From Bacteroidales bacterium (GTDB lineage: Bacteria > Bacteroidota > Bacteroidia > Bacteroidales > PXBB01), in NCBI GenBank assembly GCA_028698995.1, contig JAQVVM010000024.1, positions 1 to 64,000 of the forward strand: 64,000 nt of DNA, in the 5' to 3' direction. The notes under the pieces were generated by a model. The model was not told the DNA's origin and did no database searches. It saw nothing but the letters and a program-made list of their open reading frames with translations. The translations under genes were made by a program, and so were the position numbers. Below are positions 9,765 to 18,609 of this stretch, one piece after another (positions within the stretch are counted from its first letter, which is position 1; the number at the start of each line of letters is the position of its first letter).

Positions 9765-10007
9765 ATGACAAAGCTCTGTTTTAACTGCGGAAATGCAACT
9801 GATAAAGAAATTTTTAATTACCCAGTATGTGATTTATGCAAATCTCAATTGAAATTGCTTAACGAAGCAACTATTAAAAAACACTATTGTAAAAATCCTG
9901 ATGGTTTTTCTTTGGAGATTCAGAGGAGATTAGACTTCATTGAAAAAGATTATATTAGTAAAAAAATCAAGCTGCTCCATGTACAAAAGCAATTAAGTAA
10001 TTTATAA
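9765..10007 (+). CDS. Small zinc-ribbon-like protein
   Basis: 80 residues. Cysteine pairs LCFNCGN (near residue 5) and VCDLCKS (near residue 23) form a four-Cys zinc-ribbon pattern, followed by a charged helical tail. It begins 6 bp after the acetyltransferase reading frame and probably belongs to the same transcript. No family was recognised; the Cys spacing is the only functional hint. Confidence 0.55.
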   Translation: MTKLCFNCGNATDKEIFNYPVCDLCKSQLKLLNEATIKKHYCKNPDGFSLEIQRRLDFIEKDYISKKIKLLHVQKQLSNL

Positions 10008-10328
10008 TTTTTCTAAAGAAACGCTATTTAATTTTTTTATAATATTAATCACGACTTACTGTTCTAATTTAAATAGGGCTTGCTGTTTTGATAACCATTG
10101 GAACACACAACACATACAATATTAGATACTTATGAATATTTTATGTAAAACAAATGCAAGGTATTTTATTAAAAACTTATGAAACCCATGTCTTTCCAAA
10201 AATTGAATCATCTTTTATAAATAGTTGATCTTTCTGTATAGCTCTCCAAATTCTATGTTTCATTAAATGTGAATTTTAAAGTACTTTTGTATATTATTCA
10301 TTTTTTCTCTATTTAAAAATGATGAATC
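10008..10328. other. 321-bp intergenic region upstream of the PEP/pyruvate-binding protein gene
   Basis: AT-rich DNA with no plausible coding sequence. Apart from the promoter-like pair at 10258-10289 I see no strong hairpin or repeat in it. No clear terminator follows the zinc-ribbon gene. Confidence 0.5.
10258..10289 (+). promoter_or_regulatory. Bacteroidetes-type promoter for the PEP/pyruvate-binding gene
   Basis: TTTC at 10258-10261 (one mismatch to the -33 TTTG) is separated by 20 nt from TACTTTTG at 10282-10289 (fits TAnnTTTG). Transcription would begin roughly 10296, about 30 nt before the ATG. Confidence 0.55.
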
Positions 10329-13300
10329 ATGTCAGAACAATTAAAATCAAAAGCTTTAGAAGCCAATCTGGCACAAACACGCATTGATACAATTAAATTA
10401 CCTCAGGCTCAGGAAGAATTTTTATCGTTGTCACAAAACCACTTTGGTATTCACAAACGTGCATCTGATTTTTTTTATGAGTTTAACCATCCCTACGCAA
10501 ATCATCCATTTCTGGCTGAGGAGTATCGCAAGATATTTCTGAGCGACTTCTGGTTTTATGCTCAAAAAGGGACGCTCCCCATTGTGGTATTGACAGAGAT
10601 AGCCCGCAATTATATCAACGGTGACTACAGCGATGAGGTTAAAACTATCATTTTACAAAGTGTGCTGGAGTTTTTGGGGCAAAACATACCCGACAAACTT
10701 TTTATTGATACCTATGCTGCTCTTATTGAGATAATTATTGAAGGCTTTGAGAACAATCAACTACTTTATGCAGCAAATTCAAATTATCTAAAGAAAAATA
10801 TGGCTATTGTTTCCAAAGAACAAATTGCTTCCGATGCACTTTTAAAATTCTTAAAAAAATACAGTCATTACAGTATTGAACTTTGGAAAAGCACAAGCGA
10901 TTTTGAATCCTGGTACGATGAAAAAAAACATATATTCAACAACGATTACAGCACTTATATATACAGCATCAGTAAAGAATATTTTGACCATATCACAGAA
11001 CTGGTGAACAGGTCTGAAAATGCACAAGACATACTTAAAGAAAATGTATTTTACAGTGATATTGCAAAACATTTCAGACAATCGTCAATGGGTTTTGAAA
11101 GAAGTATTGAGAAACTTTATTACACGATTTACCTTATTCATTTACCCTGCATGACACATCTTAAAGATCATTTGCTATGGGAAATTAACAGCACTTTAAG
11201 AGAAATTTGTAATGAATTAGAAATCAACGATTTAAAGTTTTTTATTGAAAATATTTTTCAATTATTTAAAGAGTTCAGCCAAAAGCATATGAATATAGTG
11301 CTTGATTGTATTCAGACATTGGGGAGAGAAATAATAAAGACAAAAAATGAAATATTGATTTCGATTTTTGAAAACCAGCTCATTTCTTTTGGTTTTGTAA
11401 CCCCCGGAAATGTATATATGAAAGGCAACTGGCAATGGCATACGGACACCAATCATTTAAAAAACTTAAGAATTTGGCTTGAATTTATTGGCAGTTGCCC
11501 TTTATCTTTTCGTAAACTACTATCAGCCCTTATCATTTATCTTAAAACCGGTGGTATTTTCATATTCGATACTGACCTGTTTCAACGCGACATAAGCAAA
11601 TTGCTTAATTCCAATATAGTAACAATATACAAACAAATCAAGCAATTAGCACGCATATTTCCTGTATATTTTAATGAAATAGGCGCCGAAGGTGAATTGC
11701 GTGATGTTACTACCCATTTAGACGAAATTTCTCACAGGCAGGACAAACTCATACATTTTTTACGCAAACAAATTCATATCGAAAGCAATAATGCCCATAT
11801 AGGCCTGATAGGTGCCATTTTTCAATTTTGGCTTACCCTTAAAAAGGACATTTTAATCAAATTTATTCCGGAGGATGTGCTTTTATCAATAGACATTAAC
11901 AACAATTGGTATAAGGAGCCACACCTCATTGTAAAGGAGCTATGTAAAAGGCATAAAATATCTGATGCGGAAGAATTGTTGCATATAGAAAAATCGAACT
12001 TTGAAAATATATCTGATGCTTTAAAAGGGTACGACTCAAAACAAATAGCACGCGTAAAGATGTTACATCACCTTAATATTCTCATTAAAGAGAAATACTC
12101 ATTTGAAGCAATAGACATTGGAAAAATATTACACAAACACAATTTCATAAAAAGCACAACAGTAAATAAACTTGAAAAATACATTAAATCCGGTTCTCAT
12201 ATAAATGCTATCAAGCAAGTATATGAATTAATGTTACAGTTGAACAACATTATTTTTGATCCTGAGCCCAGTGAAGGGTGGGAAAACATTTATCATAAAA
12301 GGCATATTGCTTTTGGTATTCCTTCAATGTACGGTGATTATCACGAAAAGAAGTTCGAAGCATTAGGTCTTACATTCCGTCTTGAATTTCTGGCTTCGCG
12401 ACTTATGGAAAAGCACATAAACGCTCTTAAAACAGATTATATAACAGGAAAACAGCTTAGTAAAATTTACTACATTTTTGAGCTCTTATATGAGGGCCTT
12501 AAGCTTGATGGCATCACCAATCAAGGATTTGAGTCCAATCTCATGATGTTTAAATACAGTCTTGTATCAAAAAGTTTTACGTTAGAACAATACATTAATC
12601 TTTTACAGTTTTTGGAAGAAAACATTAAAGAAATTATCAACAAGTACTTTATACGACCCTACGACCCACTGCTCAAGACCTGTCTGAACAATCTGAATAA
12701 AGACAGCATAAATGATGAGAAGAAAAATCTCGTATACCGGCATAAAGAAGCTGAGACGTTTTACAGAAATATGTTATCCTCAGCTTTTCTTATACAGTTG
12801 TTAGACAATTTTATTGCCAGGGTTATATATTCCATGCAAAACATGGTTGACAGACTCAGCAAAGAAGATATTACGAATATAATGACCTATAATCCAGATT
12901 TGATTATCAGCCCATTATACAAAAAGACCAAAAGGATGGACAATTCAGTTTTTCTCGGGTCAAAAGCATATTTTCTAAAAAAGATGTATTTGTCAGGTTT
13001 GCCGGTTCCTCCAGGATTTGTCATCACGACAGAAGTATTCAGAAGGAAACAATCCATATTAAACCATCCCAACCTCAACGAAGAAATAGATAATTTAATT
13101 AAGAAAAACGTACAACATTTGGAAAAAATGACAGGGGACCTATTTGGCAATCCGGAGCGGCCATTATTACTGTCGGTTCGTTCCGGTACTGCCTTTTCGA
13201 TGCCGGGTGCCATGAATACATTTCTTAATGTAGGCATGAACGACCAAATAGTTGAAGTATTCAGTAAAAAGAAGGATTTTGGATGGACTTCGTGGGATTG

Positions 13301-14435
13301 TTACAGAAGGCTTCTGCAAAGCTGGGCCATGGCTTACGGAATAGAAAGGGACGTTTTCGATAATGTTATGCTTTCTTTTAAGCAAAAATATAAAGTAGAA
13401 CAAAAAATAAATTTCAACAACGCCCAAATGAAAGAAATGGCACTTGCCTACAAACAAGTACTTCAGAAGAATAATATTGTATTTCCCGAAGACCCCTTTG
13501 AGCAACTGAAGCAAGCCATCCTGCACGTTTTCGAATCATGGGATTCGCCAAGGGCTAAAGTGTATCGCGAACATTTACATATTGCTCAGGAGTGGGGTAC
13601 AGCAGTAATTATTCAAAAAATGGTGCTTGGTAATATCTCTGATGAATCGGGAACTGGAGTGGTATTTACCCACAACACAAACAATCCGAAACCCGGTATT
13701 CACCTCAATGGTGATTTTGTTTTTTGCAGCCAGGGCGAAGACGTAGTAGCTGGCCTTGTTAAGGTGTTTCCTATTTCTTCAACACAAATCAAAGAAAATG
13801 AAAGCAAATTCAGTTTGGAAAACAATTTTCCTCAACTTTTTAATAAGATATTTTCAATTTCTGTAGATCTTTTAGAAAAATTAAAGTTAAACCATCAGGA
13901 AATTGAGTTTACTTTCGAGTCACCTCACCCGAAAGATTTCCATATCTTGCAAACACGTGACCAATACATAAAGAAAAAAGAAAAAGTGAGTGTTTTCAGC
14001 ACCTCTCAAAAAAGGATGAAACTCCTAACTAGAGGCACAGGCATAGGCAATGGTGTTCTCAATGGCAGAATTGCTTTTGATTTGGACGACCTTATGCAGC
14101 TAAAAAAACAGGATCCCGATGGGAACAGAATTCTCGTAAGGCCCGATACGGTACCTGATGATATAGCTCTTATCTTTGAATGTGAAGGTCTTATCACGGG
14201 TCGGGGAGGTATCACCTCTCATGCTGCGGTTACAGCGTCTCGCCTCGAAAAAATTTGTGTTGTAAACTGCTCAGAAATTGTTGTAGATGAGATAAATAAA
14301 AAACTTTTTATCAATAATCAGGTGCTCAATTCTTTCGATTTAATTGCCATAGACGGGAATGTTGGCAATATATATTTGGGCAACTATAAAACGGTATTTA
14401 AAGATTTTGAGAGTGCTAATGAATTAAACCCCTAA
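10329..14435 (+). CDS. Large PEP/pyruvate-binding (PPDK-like) protein with swivelling phosphohistidine domain
   Basis: 1368 residues. The first ~850 residues are helical and unrecognised. From about 870 the protein matches the ATP-grasp nucleotide-binding domain of pyruvate phosphate dikinase and PEP synthase: 'SKAYFLKKMYLSGLPVPPGF' and, near 947, SVRSGTAFSMPGAMNTFLN. Near 1289-1305 lies the PEP-utiliser mobile domain with TGRGGITSHAAV, whose His is the phosphate carrier in the family. The protein ends about 65 residues later, so the C-terminal PEP/pyruvate TIM barrel of PPDK and PpsA is missing. It could transfer phosphate to another acceptor, or work with a separate partner. The gene has its own promoter and is followed after 91 bp by a GAPDH gene with its own promoter, suggesting a central-carbon context. 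Confidence 0.8.
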   Translation: MSEQLKSKALEANLAQTRIDTIKLPQAQEEFLSLSQNHFGIHKRASDFFYEFNHPYANHPFLAEEYRKIFLSDFWFYAQKGTLPIVVLTEIARNYINGDYSDEVKTIILQSVLEFLGQNIPDKLFIDTYAALIEIIIEGFENNQLLYAANSNYLKKNMAIVSKEQIASDALLKFLKKYSHYSIELWKSTSDFESWYDEKKHIFNNDYSTYIYSISKEYFDHITELVNRSENAQDILKENVFYSDIAKHFRQSSMGFERSIEKLYYTIYLIHLPCMTHLKDHLLWEINSTLREICNELEINDLKFFIENIFQLFKEFSQKHMNIVLDCIQTLGREIIKTKNEILISIFENQLISFGFVTPGNVYMKGNWQWHTDTNHLKNLRIWLEFIGSCPLSFRKLLSALIIYLKTGGIFIFDTDLFQRDISKLLNSNIVTIYKQIKQLARIFPVYFNEIGAEGELRDVTTHLDEISHRQDKLIHFLRKQIHIESNNAHIGLIGAIFQFWLTLKKDILIKFIPEDVLLSIDINNNWYKEPHLIVKELCKRHKISDAEELLHIEKSNFENISDALKGYDSKQIARVKMLHHLNILIKEKYSFEAIDIGKILHKHNFIKSTTVNKLEKYIKSGSHINAIKQVYELMLQLNNIIFDPEPSEGWENIYHKRHIAFGIPSMYGDYHEKKFEALGLTFRLEFLASRLMEKHINALKTDYITGKQLSKIYYIFELLYEGLKLDGITNQGFESNLMMFKYSLVSKSFTLEQYINLLQFLEENIKEIINKYFIRPYDPLLKTCLNNLNKDSINDEKKNLVYRHKEAETFYRNMLSSAFLIQLLDNFIARVIYSMQNMVDRLSKEDITNIMTYNPDLIISPLYKKTKRMDNSVFLGSKAYFLKKMYLSGLPVPPGFVITTEVFRRKQSILNHPNLNEEIDNLIKKNVQHLEKMTGDLFGNPERPLLLSVRSGTAFSMPGAMNTFLNVGMNDQIVEVFSKKKDFGWTSWDCYRRLLQSWAMAYGIERDVFDNVMLSFKQKYKVEQKINFNNAQMKEMALAYKQVLQKNNIVFPEDPFEQLKQAILHVFESWDSPRAKVYREHLHIAQEWGTAVIIQKMVLGNISDESGTGVVFTHNTNNPKPGIHLNGDFVFCSQGEDVVAGLVKVFPISSTQIKENESKFSLENNFPQLFNKIFSISVDLLEKLKLNHQEIEFTFESPHPKDFHILQTRDQYIKKKEKVSVFSTSQKRMKLLTRGTGIGNGVLNGRIAFDLDDLMQLKKQDPDGNRILVRPDTVPDDIALIFECEGLITGRGGITSHAAVTASRLEKICVVNCSEIVVDEINKKLFINNQVLNSFDLIAIDGNVGNIYLGNYKTVFKDFESANELNP

Positions 14436-14469
14436 GAGGCAAAAGATTTTTTTTTAATTGTCCCATTTA

Positions 14470-14501
14470 TTTGCCCCATTAAAAAATATTATTTATGTTT
14501 G
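14470..14501 (+). promoter_or_regulatory. Consensus Bacteroidetes promoter of the GAPDH gene
   Basis: TTTG at 14470-14473, a 20-nt spacer, and TATGTTTG at 14494-14501 match the -33/-7 consensus exactly. The start site would fall near 14508, leaving a leader of about 19 nt before the ATG at 14527. Confidence 0.75.
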
Positions 14502-14526
14502 CCAAAACCTATAAAAACATATTATC

Positions 14527-15777
14527 ATGTCAATGCAATTAGAAAATAAAAATCTTATCGGCATTAATAGTATCGGCCGCATAGGCAAGCTTTTGTTATG
14601 GAATCAGTTAATCGAAAAACATTTTGACGGGGCAGTTATTAATGTAGGCAGAACAGTAGGGCAAAAGCTGGAGGATGTAATTCAGTCTATTGAAACAGAC
14701 ACAACTTATGGTTCATTATATCATTTTCTTTTTGGACACCAGGGGAAAAAGAAATGTTTTGAAGTGCTCGACTATGAAAATGCCCTCATATCCTTTGACG
14801 GGTTTTTGATAAAATTTCTTATGAATGAACGTAATCCTCTTCATATTAATTGGAAAAAAGAAAATGTACATATCGTTGTAGATTGCACGGGACAATTCAC
14901 AGACCCCACACTTAAGGCTGATAATAGTAAAGGCAGTTTAAGAGGGCATCTGGAAGGAGGTGCTGAAAAAGTTATTTTAAGCGCTCCTTTTAAAATTAAA
15001 GACAAGACATTAAAAACTCCTGATGACTGTATTATGATGGTTTACGGCATAAATCACCTCAGTTACAATCCTGCTATACATCAGATTATTTCTGCTGCAA
15101 GTTGCACTACTACATGTTTATCGCACATGATGAAACCCTTGCTTGAGCACGAAGAAACATCAAAGATACTTACAGCATCAATGTCCACTATTCATGCCGC
15201 TACAAACACTCAAAGTGTCCTTGACACAACTCCAAAAGCAGGAACAAACGACCTGAGAAAAAACCGCTCTGTTTTTAATAACGTCATTATATCTACTACA
15301 GGGGCTGCAAAAGCGCTGGAGGTAGTTATACCAGAGATTCAAAGCATCGGTTTTATGGCAGATTCTGTAAGAATACCCACCAATTCAGTATCACTCATAA
15401 TTCTTAATCTTACATTTAGTTCAGGATTAAATTCCAATGGAGAACCAGTCATCAACAAAAAACTGATTAATACTATTTATAAGCAAGCGTCAGAAGGTTC
15501 ACAAAAAGACTTACTGCATTTTAGCGATAATCAAAACACTTCGGTTGATTTTTTAGGTTTTAAAGCCGCAGCAGTTATTGAGGGTTACGAAACACATACA
15601 CGTACAGGTTTCCTGCCCCTTAAGGCCGAGGTCCTTAAACAATTTGATATCCACCATACAAAAGATATAAACCTGCCTGTAACACATGCAAAAATTTTCG
15701 GTTGGTACGACAATGAATTCGGAAGTTATGTAAATTGTTTATCCAGATTAGCTGTTTACATTGATAAAAAATGCTGA
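14527..15777 (+). CDS. Glyceraldehyde-3-phosphate dehydrogenase, long divergent form
   Basis: 416 residues, longer than the usual ~335. The NAD-binding start 'GINSIGRIGKLL', the catalytic Cys in SAASCTTTCL, the catalytic His in STIHAATNTQSVLD and the C-terminal WYDNEFGSY motif are all present, so the enzyme is probably active. It would oxidise glyceraldehyde 3-phosphate with NAD(P)+ and phosphate to 1,3-bisphosphoglycerate. Extra length lies in the N-terminal half (about 35-100), after the NAD-binding start. Bacteroidetes often carry such a second, divergent GAPDH beside a canonical one. It has its own promoter, and a shared bidirectional terminator lies after it. Confidence 0.9.
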   Translation: MSMQLENKNLIGINSIGRIGKLLLWNQLIEKHFDGAVINVGRTVGQKLEDVIQSIETDTTYGSLYHFLFGHQGKKKCFEVLDYENALISFDGFLIKFLMNERNPLHINWKKENVHIVVDCTGQFTDPTLKADNSKGSLRGHLEGGAEKVILSAPFKIKDKTLKTPDDCIMMVYGINHLSYNPAIHQIISAASCTTTCLSHMMKPLLEHEETSKILTASMSTIHAATNTQSVLDTTPKAGTNDLRKNRSVFNNVIISTTGAAKALEVVIPEIQSIGFMADSVRIPTNSVSLIILNLTFSSGLNSNGEPVINKKLINTIYKQASEGSQKDLLHFSDNQNTSVDFLGFKAAAVIEGYETHTRTGFLPLKAEVLKQFDIHHTKDINLPVTHAKIFGWYDNEFGSYVNCLSRLAVYIDKKC

Positions 15778-15792
15778 AAAATCTGACCTAAA

Positions 15793-15821
15793 AAAAAACC
15801 GCCTTTTGAGCGGTTTTTTTT
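15793..15821. terminator. Bidirectional intrinsic terminator between gap and hoxH
   Basis: Stem AAAAAACCGC (15793-15802) pairs perfectly with GCGGTTTTTT (15810-15819) around a 7-nt loop. The T-tracts serve the plus-strand GAPDH gene and, read in reverse, the converging hydrogenase operon. Confidence 0.85.
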
Positions 15822-15834
15822 AAAAAGAAATATT

Positions 15835-17286
15835 CTATGATTTAAAATGATCGAGAATTTCTCCTGTAGCGTTGTACAGTTTGATATCCAGAGGCATTTT
15901 ACCCAAAGCATGTGTTGCACAGCTTAAGCAAGGGTCATAAGCCCTGATAGCTATTTCTACCGCATTTTTCATGGGTTCGGTAATTTGTGCCTGACCATTC
16001 ATCATTTTCTTAGCAACAAAATTAACAGATTGATTCATTGGCTCATTATTATTTGTTGTTGATACAATAAGGTTTGCCATTTCAATCTGATCATTATCAT
16101 TGATTCTGTAGTGGTGGAATAAAGTGCCACGTGGTGCTTCAATTAAGCCAACACCTTCTTTTTGTTTTGTTCCTTTTACCACGAGGTCATCTTTTTGTAA
16201 ATCAGGATCATTAAGTAAGTCTTTAATAACCTCAGCAGAGTGTAATAATTCAATTAATCGAGCCCAGTGTGTATGCAAACAATAGTTGTTGGGTTTGCCG
16301 TTGGTATGAGCTTTGAAAATTTCGAATTCTTTCTGAGCCATTGGGGTAGGAATAAAATCAGCTGTATTTAAACGAGCCAAAGGTCCAACACGGTACCAGC
16401 CTTTTTCTTTACCTAAATGTTTGAGGTAAGGGAATTTCATGTAACTCCAAGATTTTACATCTTCTTCGATATAGTTGAAATAATCTTGATAATCAACATC
16501 ATTGAGGATTTTATTGCCATTGGTATCAACAGCACGTAAAACGCCATGATATAAATCCAAAGCACCGTCTTTTCTTACAAGGCTTAGGTGGTTTGATGGG
16601 AAGTATGCAAAATTATCAACAAATTCACGGTTTTTCATGTAATAACCTTTGAAAAATTGTAATGCACCATCAGCCCATGCTACCATTTGGTCAATATTTA
16701 AAGGACCGGCTCCATGTAAAAGGCTATCGCGTTCAGCAATGGTAAGATTTTTATTAATACCGCCCGGTATTGCACCGGTTCCATGAATTTTCTTTCCTGC
16801 AGTTAATGCAATTATTTCTTGTCCGTATTTACGCATTAAAACACCTTGTGTAGCTAATTCTGGGAAATTAATTGCCACACCGATAACGTTACGGATTGCG
16901 GGATCAGCATCATATCCTAACAAGAAATCAGGAGATGAAAGGTGGAAGAAATGCAAAGCATGCGACTGGAACATTTGTCCATAATGCATCAATCTTCTCA
17001 TTTTTTCACCGGTTGGAGTTAAGCCATGGCCGGTACCAGCACCAACTATTACATCAAGTGCTTTCGCAGCGGCGAGATGATGGCTTACAGGACAAATTCC
17101 GCATAAACGTTGAACAAGTACAGGGGCTTCCCAATAAGGGCGTCCTTGCACAAAGCGTTCAAATCCGCGAAATTCGACTATATGAAGACGTGTTTGAGCT
17201 ACGTTCATATTATCATCGAGATGAATGGTCACTTTGCCGTGGCCTTCAACTCTGGTTACAGGTTCTATTGTTACTTTTTGTGCCAT
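15835..17286 (-). CDS. hoxH: NAD-linked bidirectional [NiFe] hydrogenase large subunit
   Basis: 483 residues, the usual length for group 3 HoxH. It carries the [NiFe] active site that splits or forms H2. Both nickel motifs are intact: RLCGICPVSHH near residue 64 and DPCLSCATH near the C-terminus. About 23 residues (ALGKMPLDIKLYNATG...) follow the last motif, the peptide normally removed by a HoxW-type protease such as that at 7354-7809. It is the last gene of the minus-strand order hoxEF-hoxU-hoxY-hoxH, 18 bp after hoxY. Cytoplasmic; no signal peptide. Confidence 0.93.
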   Translation of the reverse strand: MAQKVTIEPVTRVEGHGKVTIHLDDNMNVAQTRLHIVEFRGFERFVQGRPYWEAPVLVQRLCGICPVSHHLAAAKALDVIVGAGTGHGLTPTGEKMRRLMHYGQMFQSHALHFFHLSSPDFLLGYDADPAIRNVIGVAINFPELATQGVLMRKYGQEIIALTAGKKIHGTGAIPGGINKNLTIAERDSLLHGAGPLNIDQMVAWADGALQFFKGYYMKNREFVDNFAYFPSNHLSLVRKDGALDLYHGVLRAVDTNGNKILNDVDYQDYFNYIEEDVKSWSYMKFPYLKHLGKEKGWYRVGPLARLNTADFIPTPMAQKEFEIFKAHTNGKPNNYCLHTHWARLIELLHSAEVIKDLLNDPDLQKDDLVVKGTKQKEGVGLIEAPRGTLFHHYRINDNDQIEMANLIVSTTNNNEPMNQSVNFVAKKMMNGQAQITEPMKNAVEIAIRAYDPCLSCATHALGKMPLDIKLYNATGEILDHFKS

Positions 17287-17304
17287 TATATTATTTTTTT
17301 TTAA

Positions 17305-17853
17305 TTAATCAAATTTAACTAATTCGTAAGGGATATTTAATTCATCTCCGGTTACTAATGCTACTACTGCAGCCCAAATAAGGTCAGCTCTTGGAGGGCA
17401 TCCGGGAAGGTAGTAGTCGATTTTTACAATTTCATGTAAAGGATATACTTTATCTAAAATCATTGGAAGCTCTGCATCATTAGGCATTACTTTTTCGGCA
17501 TTTAAGCCAACAGTTGGTCCGTTAAGATAGGCCTCTTCTAAACATTCCTTTACAGGAATACCGTTACGCATAGCTGGCAAACCACCCATGATGGCACATT
17601 CGCCTAATGAAATGAGAATTTTGCAATGTTTACGAAATTCTTTCAATACTTCAACATTTTCACTGTTACAGCATCCACCTTCAATGATTCCAATATCACA
17701 TTGTTTTGTAAATGTTTTTATATCATCAATAGGAGATTTGTTGAATTCAACTAATTCAATAAGCTGTAAAATTCTGTCATCAATATCAAGAATTGACATG
17801 TGACATCCAAAGCATCCTGCCAGGGAAGCTGTTGCTATTATAGGTTTACTCAT
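17305..17853 (-). CDS. hoxY: NAD-linked [NiFe] hydrogenase small subunit
   Basis: 182 residues, typical for HoxY, with no twin-arginine signal (cytoplasmic). All four ligands of the proximal [4Fe-4S] cluster are visible: the LAGCFGCHMS pair, 'ISLGECAIMGG' and 'LPGCPPR'. The protein relays electrons from the HoxH active site to the diaphorase subunits HoxU/HoxEF. Its start is fixed by a strong Shine-Dalgarno sequence 8 nt upstream, overlapping the end of the hoxU region. Third gene in the operon. Confidence 0.92.
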   Translation of the reverse strand: MSKPIIATASLAGCFGCHMSILDIDDRILQLIELVEFNKSPIDDIKTFTKQCDIGIIEGGCCNSENVEVLKEFRKHCKILISLGECAIMGGLPAMRNGIPVKECLEEAYLNGPTVGLNAEKVMPNDAELPMILDKVYPLHEIVKIDYYLPGCPPRADLIWAAVVALVTGDELNIPYELVKFD

Positions 17854-17860
17854 AATTATT

Positions 17861-17868
17861 TCCTCCTT
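17861..17868 (-). promoter_or_regulatory. Strong Shine-Dalgarno sequence for hoxY
   Basis: On the minus strand the sequence reads AAGGAGGA, then 7 nt, then ATG at 17853. This near-perfect anti-16S complement is unusual in a phylum where most genes lack one, and it supports the hoxY start. Confidence 0.7.
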
Positions 17869-17869
17869 A

Positions 17870-18574
17870 TTATTGATAAATATTTTTCAAATCTGATCCA
17901 ATGGGCTTATGGTCGTATTTTTTCGTGCCAATAGGTTCTACAAAACCAACTTCTTTACGAAGTATAGCCCCAACAGGACAAATATCCATAGCTTTTTTAG
18001 CCATTTCATCACTAAGGTTGGCTGCTAATTTTTTGTCTATGTTTATTTGTAATGTTTTGCCTCTTCCTTTGAAAGCAAAAACACTTCTGCCTTGGTCATC
18101 TTTTATAACTCTTACACAGCGTTTGCAGAAAATGCAACGGTTCTTTTCAAGGAAAATTTTAGGAGTGCTTGCTTCTAGCTCTCTGCGTTCAAAAGCATAT
18201 GGGAAACGAGGTGCCATCATTTGGTATTTATAACCTAATGCCTGAAGATCGCAGTTTCCACTTTTTTCGCATGAGGGACAAAAATGATTACCTTCTACGA
18301 AAAGCATTTCTACTATGGCTTTTCTGATATCAAGTAATTCCGGAGTGTCATTTTCTACTACTGTACCTTCATCAACAGGAGTAGTACAAGCAGCCATATA
18401 ACGACCGTTAACTTTTGTAGTGCATATTCTGCAAGAGCCTGCTGGTATGAGGTCTCTCATGTGGCAAAGCACTGGTATATAAACGCCATTATCGGCAGCG
18501 GCATCAACAATAAGCTGACCCTTTTTGCCCTGACATTCTTTGCCATCTATTGTGAATTTTACTATTTCACTCAT
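17870..18574 (-). CDS. hoxU: NAD-linked hydrogenase diaphorase iron-sulfur subunit
   Basis: 234 residues, homologous to the N-terminal part of complex I NuoG. In order: a plant-type [2Fe-2S] domain (VLCHMRDLIPAGSCRIC...C, residues about 36-65), a His-Cys cluster (NHFCPSCEKSGNCDLQ, about 97-112) and a [4Fe-4S] site (CIFCKRC with CPVGAI, about 147-200). It passes electrons between HoxY and the flavin subunit. Second gene of the operon, 35 bp after hoxEF and 16 bp before hoxY. Confidence 0.92.
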   Translation of the reverse strand: MSEIVKFTIDGKECQGKKGQLIVDAAADNGVYIPVLCHMRDLIPAGSCRICTTKVNGRYMAACTTPVDEGTVVENDTPELLDIRKAIVEMLFVEGNHFCPSCEKSGNCDLQALGYKYQMMAPRFPYAFERRELEASTPKIFLEKNRCIFCKRCVRVIKDDQGRSVFAFKGRGKTLQINIDKKLAANLSDEMAKKAMDICPVGAILRKEVGFVEPIGTKKYDHKPIGSDLKNIYQ

Positions 18575-18609
18575 TTTTATATATTTATTAATGTTAATAA
18601 CTAATTTAA

